51,056 nucleotides of DNA from JAEZDR01 sp039811185 (GTDB lineage: Bacteria; Bacteroidota; Bacteroidia; Chitinophagales; Chitinophagaceae), in the NCBI GenBank assembly GCA_039811185.1, contig JBDHYF010000012.1, forward strand, positions 1 to 51,056. Direction: 5' to 3'. Within the stretch, counting starts at the first letter, position 1. Each line of letters opens with the position of its first letter. Made by a program: the position numbers and the translations under genes. The notes beneath the pieces were generated by a model, which was not told where the DNA came from, ran no database searches, and saw only the letters and a list, made by a program, of their open reading frames with translations. Below are positions 33,848 through 42,188 of this stretch, piece by piece.

Positions 33848-35622
33848 TTGGTTGTAAAGAGCATCGGTTTTTCTCTTTTCCAGCGGCCCGTTTTGTAAAT
33901 TCTTTTGGCGCGGACGCAGAGGTCTTTCAATTCATTTATCAGTACGTCGTTTTGTTTGTTCAGGCTGTTAAGGATGAACAAAACGTCGTCCCAATTGTAG
34001 TTTTTGGAGTAGTCTGATTCTTTCAAAAGACTTCCGAACATGGTGATAGCGGTGGCCAGTTTAAGCTCATCATCGGCGTTTAAAAAAGGCTTCACAGTTC
34101 CTTTTGCCGTCCACTTTTTTTGAACGGGTGTTTCATGGTCGCTACTTTTTCTATAATTAAGAATTATAGATGCCACCGCCTCTTCCTCATTAAAATGCTG
34201 ATTGGGAATCATTTCAAAAATAGCGGCGATGCTTTGTCCTGAGCCGAGTTCGCCTCCTTCCAAAACACTCGATGCGTCGTTCATGGCGTCGATGTTATTG
34301 TCGAAGCCGATTAAACGATATTCTTTTACTATTTTATTGTTGAAGATGATGTTGAAGTAGGCATCATTTGCCACACTGAACATTGTTTGGGTAAACTCTG
34401 TAACCAGCACTTTTTCGGCCTCTCCGATTCGATCGATGTAAGCAAAATTTCCATTTCCTTTTTTCGCCAGAATTTGCAGTTTGCTGTCTTTATAGTTTCC
34501 CATTCCAACTCCCAAACAAGTAAGATAAATACCCGTTTTTCTGTATTGAGTGATGAGTTCTTCCAATTCCTTTTCGCTGGATTGCCCTACGTTAAAATCA
34601 CCGTCTGTCGCTAGGATTACGCGATTATTCGCGCCTGGATTGAAAGAGCTTTGTGCAATCCGATAGGCTATTTTTATTGCCGCCTCGCCGGGCGTGTCGC
34701 CGGAGGCTTCCAATTCGTCGATGGCACGGTTAATTCTGTCTTTTTCACCGCCCGATGTTGGCGGCAACAGGGTTGCAACCATTCCTCCATACACCACTAT
34801 GGCAACGGTATCGATGGGCCGCAGGTGCTTTACCAATAGTTTGAAGGCAGATTTCAGCAATGGAAGCCGGTTGGCCTTATCCATCGACCCCGACACATCG
34901 ATAAGAAACGTAAAATTCGAGGGAGGAACTTTTTCAAGGTCTACTTTGGGCGCTTTCAAATTAAGGTACATCAGCACATTCCCGGCGGCCCAGGGTGCCT
35001 GCACAAATTGGGTGTTCAGCTGAAATTGCTGTTGCTCCGTCGAGTCCGCACCCAAATTGAAATAATTAAGAATCTCTTCTATCCTTACCGCATCGGATGG
35101 TATTCGGTAGTCGAGCTTTAACATTCGCCTGATGTTACTGTAGGATGCGCGGTTGAAGTTGAGTGCAAAGCCAGTTTGAGAAAACTTTGAAGCATCGATG
35201 AAACTGTTCTCAACGGTTTTGTTGTAGCTTTCGCCCAGCAGATTTACATTGAATTTTTTTTCTTTAAACAAATCTTTTGTAACAGAAGAAAGCTGCAGTT
35301 TGTTCAGGCTTGCGGTTGCCGATGTAGGTTTTAAAACGATCGACTGGAATTTTGTAGATGCTACCTCCGCTGTAAAAGTTTCGTAACCCTCAACAACGAG
35401 CGTGATACTGTCTTTCGCAACAGAAAGCGGTATTCCAAAGAAGCCTGTATTGCCACTCGTGAAGGGAATTTTTCCTTTCGACTTTAGATAGATGACTACA
35501 TTGGGAATATGCCGGTGCTGATCGTCTTTTACCTCGCCTCTCAAATAGTATTGCGAGAAGCCTTTCAAATAAACAACAAGCAGCAGTATAGTTAGTAAAG
35601 GTTTCAAGGGAAATGATTGCAA
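33844..35622 (-). CDS. Exported von Willebrand factor A-domain protein (YfbK-like)
   Basis: The 592-residue protein has a signal peptide (residues about 1-24). A carboxypeptidase-regulatory-like domain (about 25-100) follows, then a YfbK-type N-terminal segment with YSNIRRMLKLDYRIPSDAVRIEEILNYF. The VWA domain starts near 236, with the metal-ion site DVSGS (242-246) and later ATDGDFNVG. The tail includes the segment LATAITMFGSLLKESDY typical of DUF3520. VWA proteins bind partners through a metal site; the partner is not known. It is probably periplasmic or anchored. It converges with proS, and a 280-base spacer precedes it. Confidence 0.9.
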   Translation of the reverse strand: MQSFPLKPLLTILLLVVYLKGFSQYYLRGEVKDDQHRHIPNVVIYLKSKGKIPFTSGNTGFFGIPLSVAKDSITLVVEGYETFTAEVASTKFQSIVLKPTSATASLNKLQLSSVTKDLFKEKKFNVNLLGESYNKTVENSFIDASKFSQTGFALNFNRASYSNIRRMLKLDYRIPSDAVRIEEILNYFNLGADSTEQQQFQLNTQFVQAPWAAGNVLMYLNLKAPKVDLEKVPPSNFTFLIDVSGSMDKANRLPLLKSAFKLLVKHLRPIDTVAIVVYGGMVATLLPPTSGGEKDRINRAIDELEASGDTPGEAAIKIAYRIAQSSFNPGANNRVILATDGDFNVGQSSEKELEELITQYRKTGIYLTCLGVGMGNYKDSKLQILAKKGNGNFAYIDRIGEAEKVLVTEFTQTMFSVANDAYFNIIFNNKIVKEYRLIGFDNNIDAMNDASSVLEGGELGSGQSIAAIFEMIPNQHFNEEEAVASIILNYRKSSDHETPVQKKWTAKGTVKPFLNADDELKLATAITMFGSLLKESDYSKNYNWDDVLFILNSLNKQNDVLINELKDLCVRAKRIYKTGRWKREKPMLFTTN

Positions 35623-35639
35623 CTAAGGTAAATCAATTT

Positions 35640-35872
35640 TGCTAACTAACTAAATTAGCCTTTCTGCAATCGGTTGCCATCTTACGTACTACTACGTAAA
35701 ACTATATTATTCAAGGCCAATTGTTTGGAAGTAGGGTTTCCGTTAACTTATTTTTGATCTATCGATTTACAAAAGCAGTAACGCAGTAACGATAAAGAAA
35801 AACCGTTTTAAAAACCCAATATCTGTGACGAACGTAAAAGCTTAATCTCTTTCCAATATCCTACTTCAATTA
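35640..35872. other. Intergenic spacer with paired segments; possible plus-strand RNA
   Basis: No gene is seen here. It holds an 8-base tandem repeat (GCAGTAAC at 35775-35782 and 35783-35790) and an 8-base complementary pair (35728-35735 with 35860-35867). A plus-strand terminator follows, although both flanking genes lie on the minus strand. That combination would fit a small plus-strand RNA, but no clear promoter is visible. This is weak inference. Confidence 0.2.
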
Positions 35873-35904
35873 AATAACATTCCGTGAGGGGTGTTATTTT
35901 TTTT
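35873..35904 (+). terminator. Plus-strand-facing hairpin with U-run
   Basis: A 7-bp stem (35873-35879 with 35892-35898) followed by eight Ts on the plus strand. It overlaps the stop of the minus-strand GH31 gene. As a minus-strand terminator it would be weak, because only a short U-rich tail follows in that direction. Confidence 0.5.
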
Positions 35905-38284
35905 AGAGCAATTTCACATTCAGCTTTTTTGCTGCGAATGCCGTTTGGAAGCGGATGGTATTGCCCGAAACCTGAAACGCCGTTTTCCGGCCATTTATCT
36001 GCACTTGCGAAATCTTTCTGTTGCTGTGAATGACAAAATTCATCTCCCTTGAAATGGGTTTTCCCCTGAAGGCTCCACCATTAGATTCTACAGTTATTGT
36101 AATTGCCCCCGTTTCTTGTCCGGAAAAGCGAATGAGTTCAAACTGGTTTTTACTTAATGAGGATTTGGACTTACCGTCATCGTCAAATAAAGTGTAGGTT
36201 GTTTCCTTATCGCCGGGATAATAATGAATTTCCAACTTGCTGTTACCGGCATCGGCGGTGTTTTTGAACGATTGTCCTTTCGCAAGCGGAATAAAGCTGC
36301 CCTCTTTTACATACAACGGAATCTCGAGTAACGAAAGCGAATCTATCTGCTCTGTTCCACCGCTGAACTTATGTGCAGTGTTCCATTTGTACCAGTTGCT
36401 TCCTAAAGGAAGATAAACCTTACGCCATTTTTCCTCTTTATGAAATACCGGCGCCACCAGAATGTTTTCGCCCCACATATACTCGTCTTCCATTGTCCAC
36501 ACTTTCTCGTCGTTCGGAAAATAATAATAGAGCGGCGCAGCAAGCGGCTGCGATTTTGTTGTTTGGAGGTAACTCAGTGTGTAATTATAGGGCAACATTT
36601 TATACCTGAGGTCGATCGCTGTTTTTGCGAATGATTTGAAAGGCTCAGGAATAAGCGCTGCTTCACTCGGGTAGCTGAAGGCCATTGGATCCTTTTCATA
36701 TAGTGCGGTACCGTGCGGCCGCAATACCGGCGAGAACACAGCAAACTGCAACCAACGAACATAGAGCTCATTATCGCCATTACCGCCAGCAAAGCCGCCT
36801 GCATCGGAGTGTATATACGGAATGCCGCTCACCGACATGCCGAGCATCACGCCGGGCTGCGCGCGAAAACCGCCCCAGGTGCGGGCTACATCGCCACTCC
36901 ACGGAAAAATATTGTAGCGCTGGGTACCGGCAAATCCACTTCTGTTTAAACTAAACAACCGCTTGTCGGGATACTCTTTCGCAAATTTTTCAAACAAAAA
37001 TTTTGTCCAGATGTGGCCAAAATAATTGTGCACTTCTTCAGCTTTAAACAGCCTTTCGAAGCCCAAATCTTTGAGGTTATGATGAACGGCAGCCGGATGA
37101 GTTTCCGGTTCGCCCAAATCGCCCCACCATCCTTCTACGCCCTTATCCATCTGTTTTTTATAGAAACTCCAAAACCAGTCCTGCGCATCCTTTCTAAACA
37201 AATCGAGCAAGCCACCGTTCCCGAAATAAAATTCAGTAATCAAATAAGGTTTACCATTTGCGTCGGTTGCATGAAAAGGCCTGCTCTTCTGAAAATTCAC
37301 CGATCCGGTAACCACATAAGGCTCGGTGATGAGCACCGTATTAATTTGTTGCTTCTTCAGGTCTGCAATCATCTTTTCGGGATGCGGCCATTTGCGCTTG
37401 TTCATCCAGTCGAGGTTGCCGATAGAATTTTTAATACTGTCGCCAAACCAGAAAAGATCAATGATGACCGCGTCGAGGCCGATGCCATCTTTCTTCATTG
37501 CAGCCACAACCGAGTCGATCTGTGCCTGCGATGTATAACCGAAACGGCTCATAATATTACCCAAAACCCATTTAGGAGGCAGGGGCTGGTTGCCGGTAAG
37601 TGTATGATAGCTGTTCAGGATGGCCGCCGGTTCATCGCCTAAAATCAAGTAGAAGTTTAGTTTACCTGCTTTTGTTGCGTATTCAAAAACATGGGGCGAA
37701 CTGGCACAGATATCCATATAGCCGGATGCCGGGTTATCGAAAAATAATCCGTAGCCCTTTGAAGAAGTGACAAACGGAACGGAGTAGTTTAAGTTGCCTG
37801 AATTTTCTTCATAGCTGTACCACGGAGCATTGTGCAGATTAAATTTTTGACCTCGCCTGTTTAGCGGTAATGCGCGGCTGCCACCGCCAAAAAATTTTTC
37901 ATCCTCATCGCAGGTAAACCGAAAGCCGCTGAAGTCTTCGCTGCTATAGGCATCGGAAAGTTTCATTTTTCCGTTGTTTACTGTTAAGGAGTTGGCGGAA
38001 AATGCAAAAGTGGTTTTATTAACGGTTAGGAGCGATACGCTGTCGAAATGTTGAAGCGTGGCTGCAATGGCCACAGGTTTTATAATTACGGCATCGCTTA
38101 TTTTCTCGTTGCGCTGATAGCCATATGGCAGGAAACTGATATTAAAGATATTATCAGCATAATACTCCACAACAAACTTTCCTTTGCCCGCTTCAAACTC
38201 GAACGGAAGGTTAACCGATTGTTGCGCAGATAACTGAAGCGATGAAACAATCATAGATAAAAAAAAGATGCTGTTTTTTTTCAT
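35903..38284 (-). CDS. Glycoside hydrolase family 31 (alpha-glucosidase-like)
   Basis: The 793-residue exported enzyme has a signal peptide (MKKNSIFFLSMIVSSLQLSAQ) and an N-terminal beta-sandwich. The GH31 catalytic barrel follows, with nucleophile Asp389 in GWWGDLGEPETHP and acid/base Asp494 in HSDAGGF. C-terminal beta domains end the protein. GH31 includes alpha-glucosidases, alpha-xylosidases and related enzymes, and the exact substrate cannot be read. I chose the ATG at 38284; one 39 bases upstream would place extra residues before the signal peptide. It stands alone, with no sus-type genes beside it. Confidence 0.93.
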   Translation of the reverse strand: MKKNSIFFLSMIVSSLQLSAQQSVNLPFEFEAGKGKFVVEYYADNIFNISFLPYGYQRNEKISDAVIIKPVAIAATLQHFDSVSLLTVNKTTFAFSANSLTVNNGKMKLSDAYSSEDFSGFRFTCDEDEKFFGGGSRALPLNRRGQKFNLHNAPWYSYEENSGNLNYSVPFVTSSKGYGLFFDNPASGYMDICASSPHVFEYATKAGKLNFYLILGDEPAAILNSYHTLTGNQPLPPKWVLGNIMSRFGYTSQAQIDSVVAAMKKDGIGLDAVIIDLFWFGDSIKNSIGNLDWMNKRKWPHPEKMIADLKKQQINTVLITEPYVVTGSVNFQKSRPFHATDANGKPYLITEFYFGNGGLLDLFRKDAQDWFWSFYKKQMDKGVEGWWGDLGEPETHPAAVHHNLKDLGFERLFKAEEVHNYFGHIWTKFLFEKFAKEYPDKRLFSLNRSGFAGTQRYNIFPWSGDVARTWGGFRAQPGVMLGMSVSGIPYIHSDAGGFAGGNGDNELYVRWLQFAVFSPVLRPHGTALYEKDPMAFSYPSEAALIPEPFKSFAKTAIDLRYKMLPYNYTLSYLQTTKSQPLAAPLYYYFPNDEKVWTMEDEYMWGENILVAPVFHKEEKWRKVYLPLGSNWYKWNTAHKFSGGTEQIDSLSLLEIPLYVKEGSFIPLAKGQSFKNTADAGNSKLEIHYYPGDKETTYTLFDDDGKSKSSLSKNQFELIRFSGQETGAITITVESNGGAFRGKPISREMNFVIHSNRKISQVQINGRKTAFQVSGNTIRFQTAFAAKKLNVKLL

Positions 38285-38353
38285 CCGGCAAACTTGACGA
38301 AAAAATACCATTGACAAAAACATTCACTGCAATAAAATACGTGTTTTAGGGTA

Positions 38354-38383
38354 TTTGAACGGTTACGCCATAAAATATTTTTG
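38354..38383 (+). promoter_or_regulatory. Promoter of the small lipoprotein gene
   Basis: TTTG at 38354-38357 and TATTTTTG at 38376-38383 are separated by 18 bases, close to the Bacteroidota -33/-7 pattern. The ATG follows at 38400, so the leader is short. This is the best two-element promoter seen in the window. Confidence 0.65.
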
Positions 38384-38399
38384 AGGAAATTATTCGTTT

Positions 38400-38870
38400 A
38401 TGAAAAAGACAATTTTGCTGCTCTGCTCATTTCTGATGCTGGCAGCCATATCATGCAAAAAAGACAGTAACGGAGGCGGCGGTCTCGTTAGCGGCCAAGG
38501 CTACATGCGCGGCACCGTGGACGGTGTGGTAAAAGAATGCGATTTGGCAGTTACGGCAACCAAAACCGATGCACTAAGCCTTGCCGGCCGATGGGGCGGT
38601 GCCGGTGGTGGCTTCACCATCACCATCAATAACTACAACAATGGCGGCCCCGGCACTTACCAGTTAGGTCTAACGGGAAGCATGGCTATTTACTCGGATG
38701 GAACGGCAGCCGAAACACAGTATGTTACAAGTATGGTAGCGGGCTCAGGTAGCGTAACGATTACAGAAATCAACAATACACATGTAAAAGGAACCTTCAC
38801 TTTTACGGGAAGAAATACCTCCGGCACAACAAAAACTGTGAGCAACGGAGAATTTGACATCAACTTTTAG
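38400..38870 (+). CDS. Exported lipoprotein of unknown function
   Basis: The 156-residue product begins with a lipoprotein signal peptide (LMLAAISC, Cys at about residue 19) and a Lys/Asp/Ser linker. A Gly/Thr/Asn-rich beta-strand domain follows, which could form a small sandwich (FTITINNYNNGGPGTYQLG, GTFTFTGRNTSGTT). This organisation is common among small DUF6252-like lipoproteins in Bacteroidota; the family match is a guess. It has its own promoter and is followed by a terminator, so it is a single-gene unit. Confidence 0.8.
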   Translation: MKKTILLLCSFLMLAAISCKKDSNGGGGLVSGQGYMRGTVDGVVKECDLAVTATKTDALSLAGRWGGAGGGFTITINNYNNGGPGTYQLGLTGSMAIYSDGTAAETQYVTSMVAGSGSVTITEINNTHVKGTFTFTGRNTSGTTKTVSNGEFDINF

Positions 38871-38890
38871 GCGATTATTTAAGGAGACAG

Positions 38891-38918
38891 GCCCTGCGTT
38901 TTTACGTGGGGCATTTTT
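38891..38918 (+). terminator. Intrinsic terminator of the lipoprotein gene
   Basis: An 8-bp stem with G-U pairs (38891-38898 with 38905-38912) is followed by ATTTTTAT on the plus strand, 21 bases past the stop. Confidence 0.7.
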
Positions 38919-39006
38919 ATAACCAAAATTTTATACACTGCAAAATTTATTTACAGAAATCCACATTTTATCCCTATTGTAAAATAATTGATTCAATTTA
39001 TTGAAA

Positions 39007-39056
39007 CAGTTGGTTTTGTTCAGTAATTTCAACTGACAAATTCCTAATGAGGAATT
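39007..39056 (+). promoter_or_regulatory. Two hairpins in the 5' leader of the SWIB gene
   Basis: CAGTTG at 39007-39012 pairs with CAACTG at 39030-39035, and AATTCCT at 39039-39045 pairs with AGGAATT at 39050-39056. Both lie within 90 bases upstream of the ATG at 39092. They could shape mRNA stability or translation; this is inference. Confidence 0.3.
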
Positions 39057-39091
39057 ACTTATTAACTCATTAATTTCAAAAAACAAAAACT

Positions 39092-39469
39092 ATGGCAACA
39101 GCAAAAAAAGCAGCGCCTAAAAAAGATGCTGCAAAAACAGCGAAGGCGGCTCCTAAAAAAGCAGCAGCAAAAGCAACCACTGCAACCAAAAAAGATGCAC
39201 CTAAAAAAGCAGCAAGAAAACCAAACGCAGCTTTTATGGCTCCGTTAAATGTTTCTGACGAAATGGGCGCAATCGTAGGCAGCAAGCCGATTCCAAGAAC
39301 AGAGATCGTTAAGAAAATGTGGGATTACATTAAAGCACACGGACTTCAGGATGCTAAAAACAAAAGAATGATTAATACCGACGATAAACTCAAAAAAGTT
39401 TTCGATGGTAAAAAGCAGGTTTCTATGTTCGACCTTGCTAAAGCAGTTAACAACCACGTTAAAAAATAA
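39092..39469 (+). CDS. SWIB-domain protein with histone H1-like basic tail
   Basis: The 125-residue protein has two parts. Residues 1-45 are almost only Lys, Ala, Pro and Thr with repeated AAPKK units, like the tail of histone H1 or bacterial H1-like proteins; such tails bind DNA. Residues about 46-123 form a SWIB/MDM2 domain, with PLNVSDEMGAIVG, EIVKKMWDYIKAHGLQD and INTDDKLKKVF in the expected order. SWIB domains occur in eukaryotic chromatin-remodelling subunits and in chlamydiae and some Bacteroidota. A nucleoid role is a reasonable guess. The gene has its own terminator. The long gap upstream holds two hairpins. Confidence 0.9.
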   Translation: MATAKKAAPKKDAAKTAKAAPKKAAAKATTATKKDAPKKAARKPNAAFMAPLNVSDEMGAIVGSKPIPRTEIVKKMWDYIKAHGLQDAKNKRMINTDDKLKKVFDGKKQVSMFDLAKAVNNHVKK

Positions 39470-39489
39470 AACCCGGGGCTGTCAATTTT

Positions 39490-39516
39490 AAAAGCTGCTA
39501 CTTGCAGCTTTTTTTA
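39490..39516. terminator. Terminator between the SWIB and ABC ATPase genes
   Basis: A 9-bp stem (39490-39498 with 39504-39512) with T-run on the plus strand and A/T-rich flank on the other side. It can serve both converging genes; its U-run overlaps the ABC gene's stop region. Confidence 0.8.
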
Positions 39517-40479
39517 TGCCCTGTAGCGCAGCCAGGCCTTATCGCCCGGCCGGATAAAAGGCGAGTGAATCTGAACCGTCAGTTGCAAGTTCGCCAAAGC
39601 AATAACTGCCTCCGAAAAGCTTCCATAAAAACGAATATTTTTTACCAGCACCTCGGCTCCTCCTCTTTCATTCAGGCTAAGAGAAAACTCCTCCGGCCGA
39701 AAAAGCGTTTGCGGGCTTTCTTTCAGTGCGGAAAGCTGAGGCGGCAGTGCTTTTTTTTGTTCGAAACTGATGTGGTTGTATGAACCAAAAAGGCCGGCAA
39801 CATAAGCGTTGTGGGGATGATGATACACTTTTACCGGCGTGCCGCTTTGCAAAATTTTCCCACCGCGCAATACAAGAATCCGATCTGCCCAACTCAGTAT
39901 ATCCGCGGGCTGGTGCAATACCATTATCACTGATACTTTCAGCGTGGATTGAATGTCATCGATCACACGCCTCATCAATTCGGAATGATGACGATCCAAA
40001 TTTGAAAAAGGCTCATCAAGCAGTATCAACTCCGCGCCGGTAATCAATGCTTTTGCGGTTGCCACGCGCTGCCGCTCGCCGCCGGAAAGCGCCGTGGTGG
40101 CTCGCTTCAGCAAATGGTTGATCTGACAAACTGAAAAAACGCGGTTAGATTCTTCTGGCGGAAGAACGTTAAAGACGTCAAGCCATTCCTCAACCGTATA
40201 ATTGTTACGGAGCTCGAAGCCCTGCGACAAATAGGCGATTCTGCTATGGCCCGGCAGCAATTTTTCCGATGCACCCAATACTCTTTCACTACCCAGCAGA
40301 ATCTGGCCTGAATCAGATTGGTCAAGACCAGCAATCACTTTCAGAAGGGTGGATTTGCCTTCGCCGTTAGCGCCTGCAATAACAATTCTCTCATTGGCAA
40401 ACTGCGTGAAGCTTATGTCATCTAAAACCACACGTCCATTTCTGTTTAACCTTATATTCTTTACTTCCAGCAGCTTCAT
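39514..40479 (-). CDS. ABC transporter ATP-binding protein
   Basis: The 321-residue ATPase carries Walker A GANGEGKS (36-43), the Q-loop region (IAYLSQG), the signature LSGGERQ (131-137) and Walker B LILLDEP (151-157). Its C-terminal region from about 235 looks like a TOBE-type domain, as in FbpC, PotA or ModC importers. No permease or binding protein lies nearby, so it is an orphan subunit, and the substrate is unknown. An in-frame TTG 9 bases upstream would add three residues; the ATG at 40479 is preferred. It converges with the SWIB gene. Confidence 0.88.
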   Translation of the reverse strand: MKLLEVKNIRLNRNGRVVLDDISFTQFANERIVIAGANGEGKSTLLKVIAGLDQSDSGQILLGSERVLGASEKLLPGHSRIAYLSQGFELRNNYTVEEWLDVFNVLPPEESNRVFSVCQINHLLKRATTALSGGERQRVATAKALITGAELILLDEPFSNLDRHHSELMRRVIDDIQSTLKVSVIMVLHQPADILSWADRILVLRGGKILQSGTPVKVYHHPHNAYVAGLFGSYNHISFEQKKALPPQLSALKESPQTLFRPEEFSLSLNERGGAEVLVKNIRFYGSFSEAVIALANLQLTVQIHSPFIRPGDKAWLRYRA

Positions 40480-40536
40480 TCCGGTCAAAATTATATCATC
40501 TGTCTAATGTAAAAAGCTACGCTCTATCTTCGCAAA

Positions 40537-41661
40537 ATGAAAGCAGGTATTCTTGGTGGCGGCCAACTTGGACGAATGTTGCTTCAGGCCGCAGCCAACT
40601 ATGATGTTGAAACTTATGTTTTAGAATCGGATCAACACTGCCCTGCCGCCCACCTTGCTCATCATTTTATTAAAGGAAATATCACAGATTTTAACGACGT
40701 CTATTCCTTTGGTAAACGGGTGGATGTGCTTACAATCGAAATTGAAAACGTAAATATTGAAGCCCTCGAACAACTGGAAAAAGAAGGCGTAAAAATATTT
40801 CCTCGCCCCGCCGCGCTAAGAATCATCAAAAACAAAATATATCAAAAGCAGTTTTATCAACAGCATGCAATCAGAACGAGCGAGTTTGTTGTTATCGATT
40901 CAAAGGAAAAGATTTCAGCTTTTAGCGAAATGTTTCCGGCGGTTTTAAAACTTGGCGAAGGTGGTTATGATGGAAGGGGCGTAATGATGTTGGATGAAAA
41001 AACAAACCCGGCTGAAGCTTTTGATGCGCCCTGTGTACTGGAAAAGAAAGTTGCCATAAAACATGAACTTGCATGTATTGTTGCCGTGGACGAAGCAATG
41101 AAAACGGCTGCTTATCCGCCGGTGGAAATGTACTTTGATCCGCAGCTCAACCTTCTCGACTTTCAACTGTGTCCTTCGCAATTGCCAGATGTTATACAGG
41201 CACAGGCGGCGGCGCTTGCAGTAAAAACAGTAGCTGCATTTAAGTCGCCCGGCATCTTTGCCGTAGAACTCTTTGTGGATAAAGACGACAACGTTTGGGT
41301 GAATGAAACGGCCCCGCGGGTACACAACAGCGGCCACCACACCATCGAGGCAAGCTATTGCTCGCAGTTTGATATGCTCTGGCGAATTATGATGAAACTG
41401 CCTTTAGGAAATACGGATAGCATTATGCCCTCAGCTCTTGTAAATCTGACCGGAAGCGCCGGCAACGCGGGTATTCCGGTGTACGAAGGATTAGAAAAGA
41501 CTTTTGCGATGCACAACAGTTTTGTGCATATATATGGGAAAAAACAAACGAAACCCGGACGGAAAATGGGGCACATCACCTTATTGGGAAACGACATTAA
41601 AGCGCTTATAAAAGACGCAAAAAATATAAAAGATTCTCTAAACGTAGTCAGCAAAAAATAA
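40537..41661 (+). CDS. purK: 5-(carboxyamino)imidazole ribonucleotide synthase
   Basis: PurK uses ATP and bicarbonate to turn AIR into N5-CAIR in purine synthesis. The 374-residue ATP-grasp protein opens with GILGGGQLGRMLLQAA. It carries KLGEGGYDGRGV and the C-terminal catalytic segment VNETAPRVHNSGHHTIEA. Length is normal. A near-match -7 box (TATCTTCG) sits 5 bases before the ATG, so the mRNA may have almost no leader. purE follows 8 bases later; the order purK-purE is an operon for the two successive steps. Confidence 0.97.
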   Translation: MKAGILGGGQLGRMLLQAAANYDVETYVLESDQHCPAAHLAHHFIKGNITDFNDVYSFGKRVDVLTIEIENVNIEALEQLEKEGVKIFPRPAALRIIKNKIYQKQFYQQHAIRTSEFVVIDSKEKISAFSEMFPAVLKLGEGGYDGRGVMMLDEKTNPAEAFDAPCVLEKKVAIKHELACIVAVDEAMKTAAYPPVEMYFDPQLNLLDFQLCPSQLPDVIQAQAAALAVKTVAAFKSPGIFAVELFVDKDDNVWVNETAPRVHNSGHHTIEASYCSQFDMLWRIMMKLPLGNTDSIMPSALVNLTGSAGNAGIPVYEGLEKTFAMHNSFVHIYGKKQTKPGRKMGHITLLGNDIKALIKDAKNIKDSLNVVSKK

Positions 41662-41669
41662 AAGAATTC

Positions 41670-42188
41670 ATGGTTGAAAAAACTCCGTTAATAGGAATTA
41701 TAATGGGAAGCGACAGCGATCTTACTGTGATGCAGGAGGCTGCCGACATTCTTGACCACTTCGGAATAGCGTACGAACTCGACATCGTTTCTGCCCACCG
41801 CACACCAGAAAAAATGATGGACTATGCTAAGTCCGCAGCCGGCCGCAGGTTGCGGGTAATTATTGCAGGAGCAGGCGGCGCCGCGCATCTGCCGGGGATG
41901 GTTGCATCATTAACTGTGCTCCCGGTAATTGGTGTGCCGGTAAAATCTTCCAATTCAATCGATGGATGGGACTCTGTTTTAAGCATCCTTCAGATGCCTA
42001 ATGGTGTACCGGTTGCCACGGTTGCACTGAATGGCGCAAAAAATGCCGGAATTCTCGCTGCTCAGATAATAGGCACACAAAATCAGGAAATAGCAAACAA
42101 GCTCTTTGCGTATAAGAAAGCACTGATGGAAACAGTGCAGGAGAAATCAGCAAAGCTGCGCGACAATCAGTTACCGCCAGGCAGATAG
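41670..42188 (+). CDS. purE: N5-carboxyaminoimidazole ribonucleotide mutase
   Basis: PurE rearranges N5-CAIR into CAIR. The 172-residue class I protein has GIIMGSDSDL at the N-terminus, VSAHRTPEKMMDYA, GAAHLPGMVASLTVLPVIGVPV and the tail typical of bacterial PurE. Its last 22 bases overlap the end of the bshC gene, which runs the other way. Confidence 0.97.
   Translation: MVEKTPLIGIIMGSDSDLTVMQEAADILDHFGIAYELDIVSAHRTPEKMMDYAKSAAGRRLRVIIAGAGGAAHLPGMVASLTVLPVIGVPVKSSNSIDGWDSVLSILQMPNGVPVATVALNGAKNAGILAAQIIGTQNQEIANKLFAYKKALMETVQEKSAKLRDNQLPPGR

Noticed and set aside
37013..37642. A 209-residue plus-strand frame.
   Set aside because: It lies wholly antisense to the catalytic domain of the GH31 gene, which has clear active-site motifs. 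It is a shadow frame.
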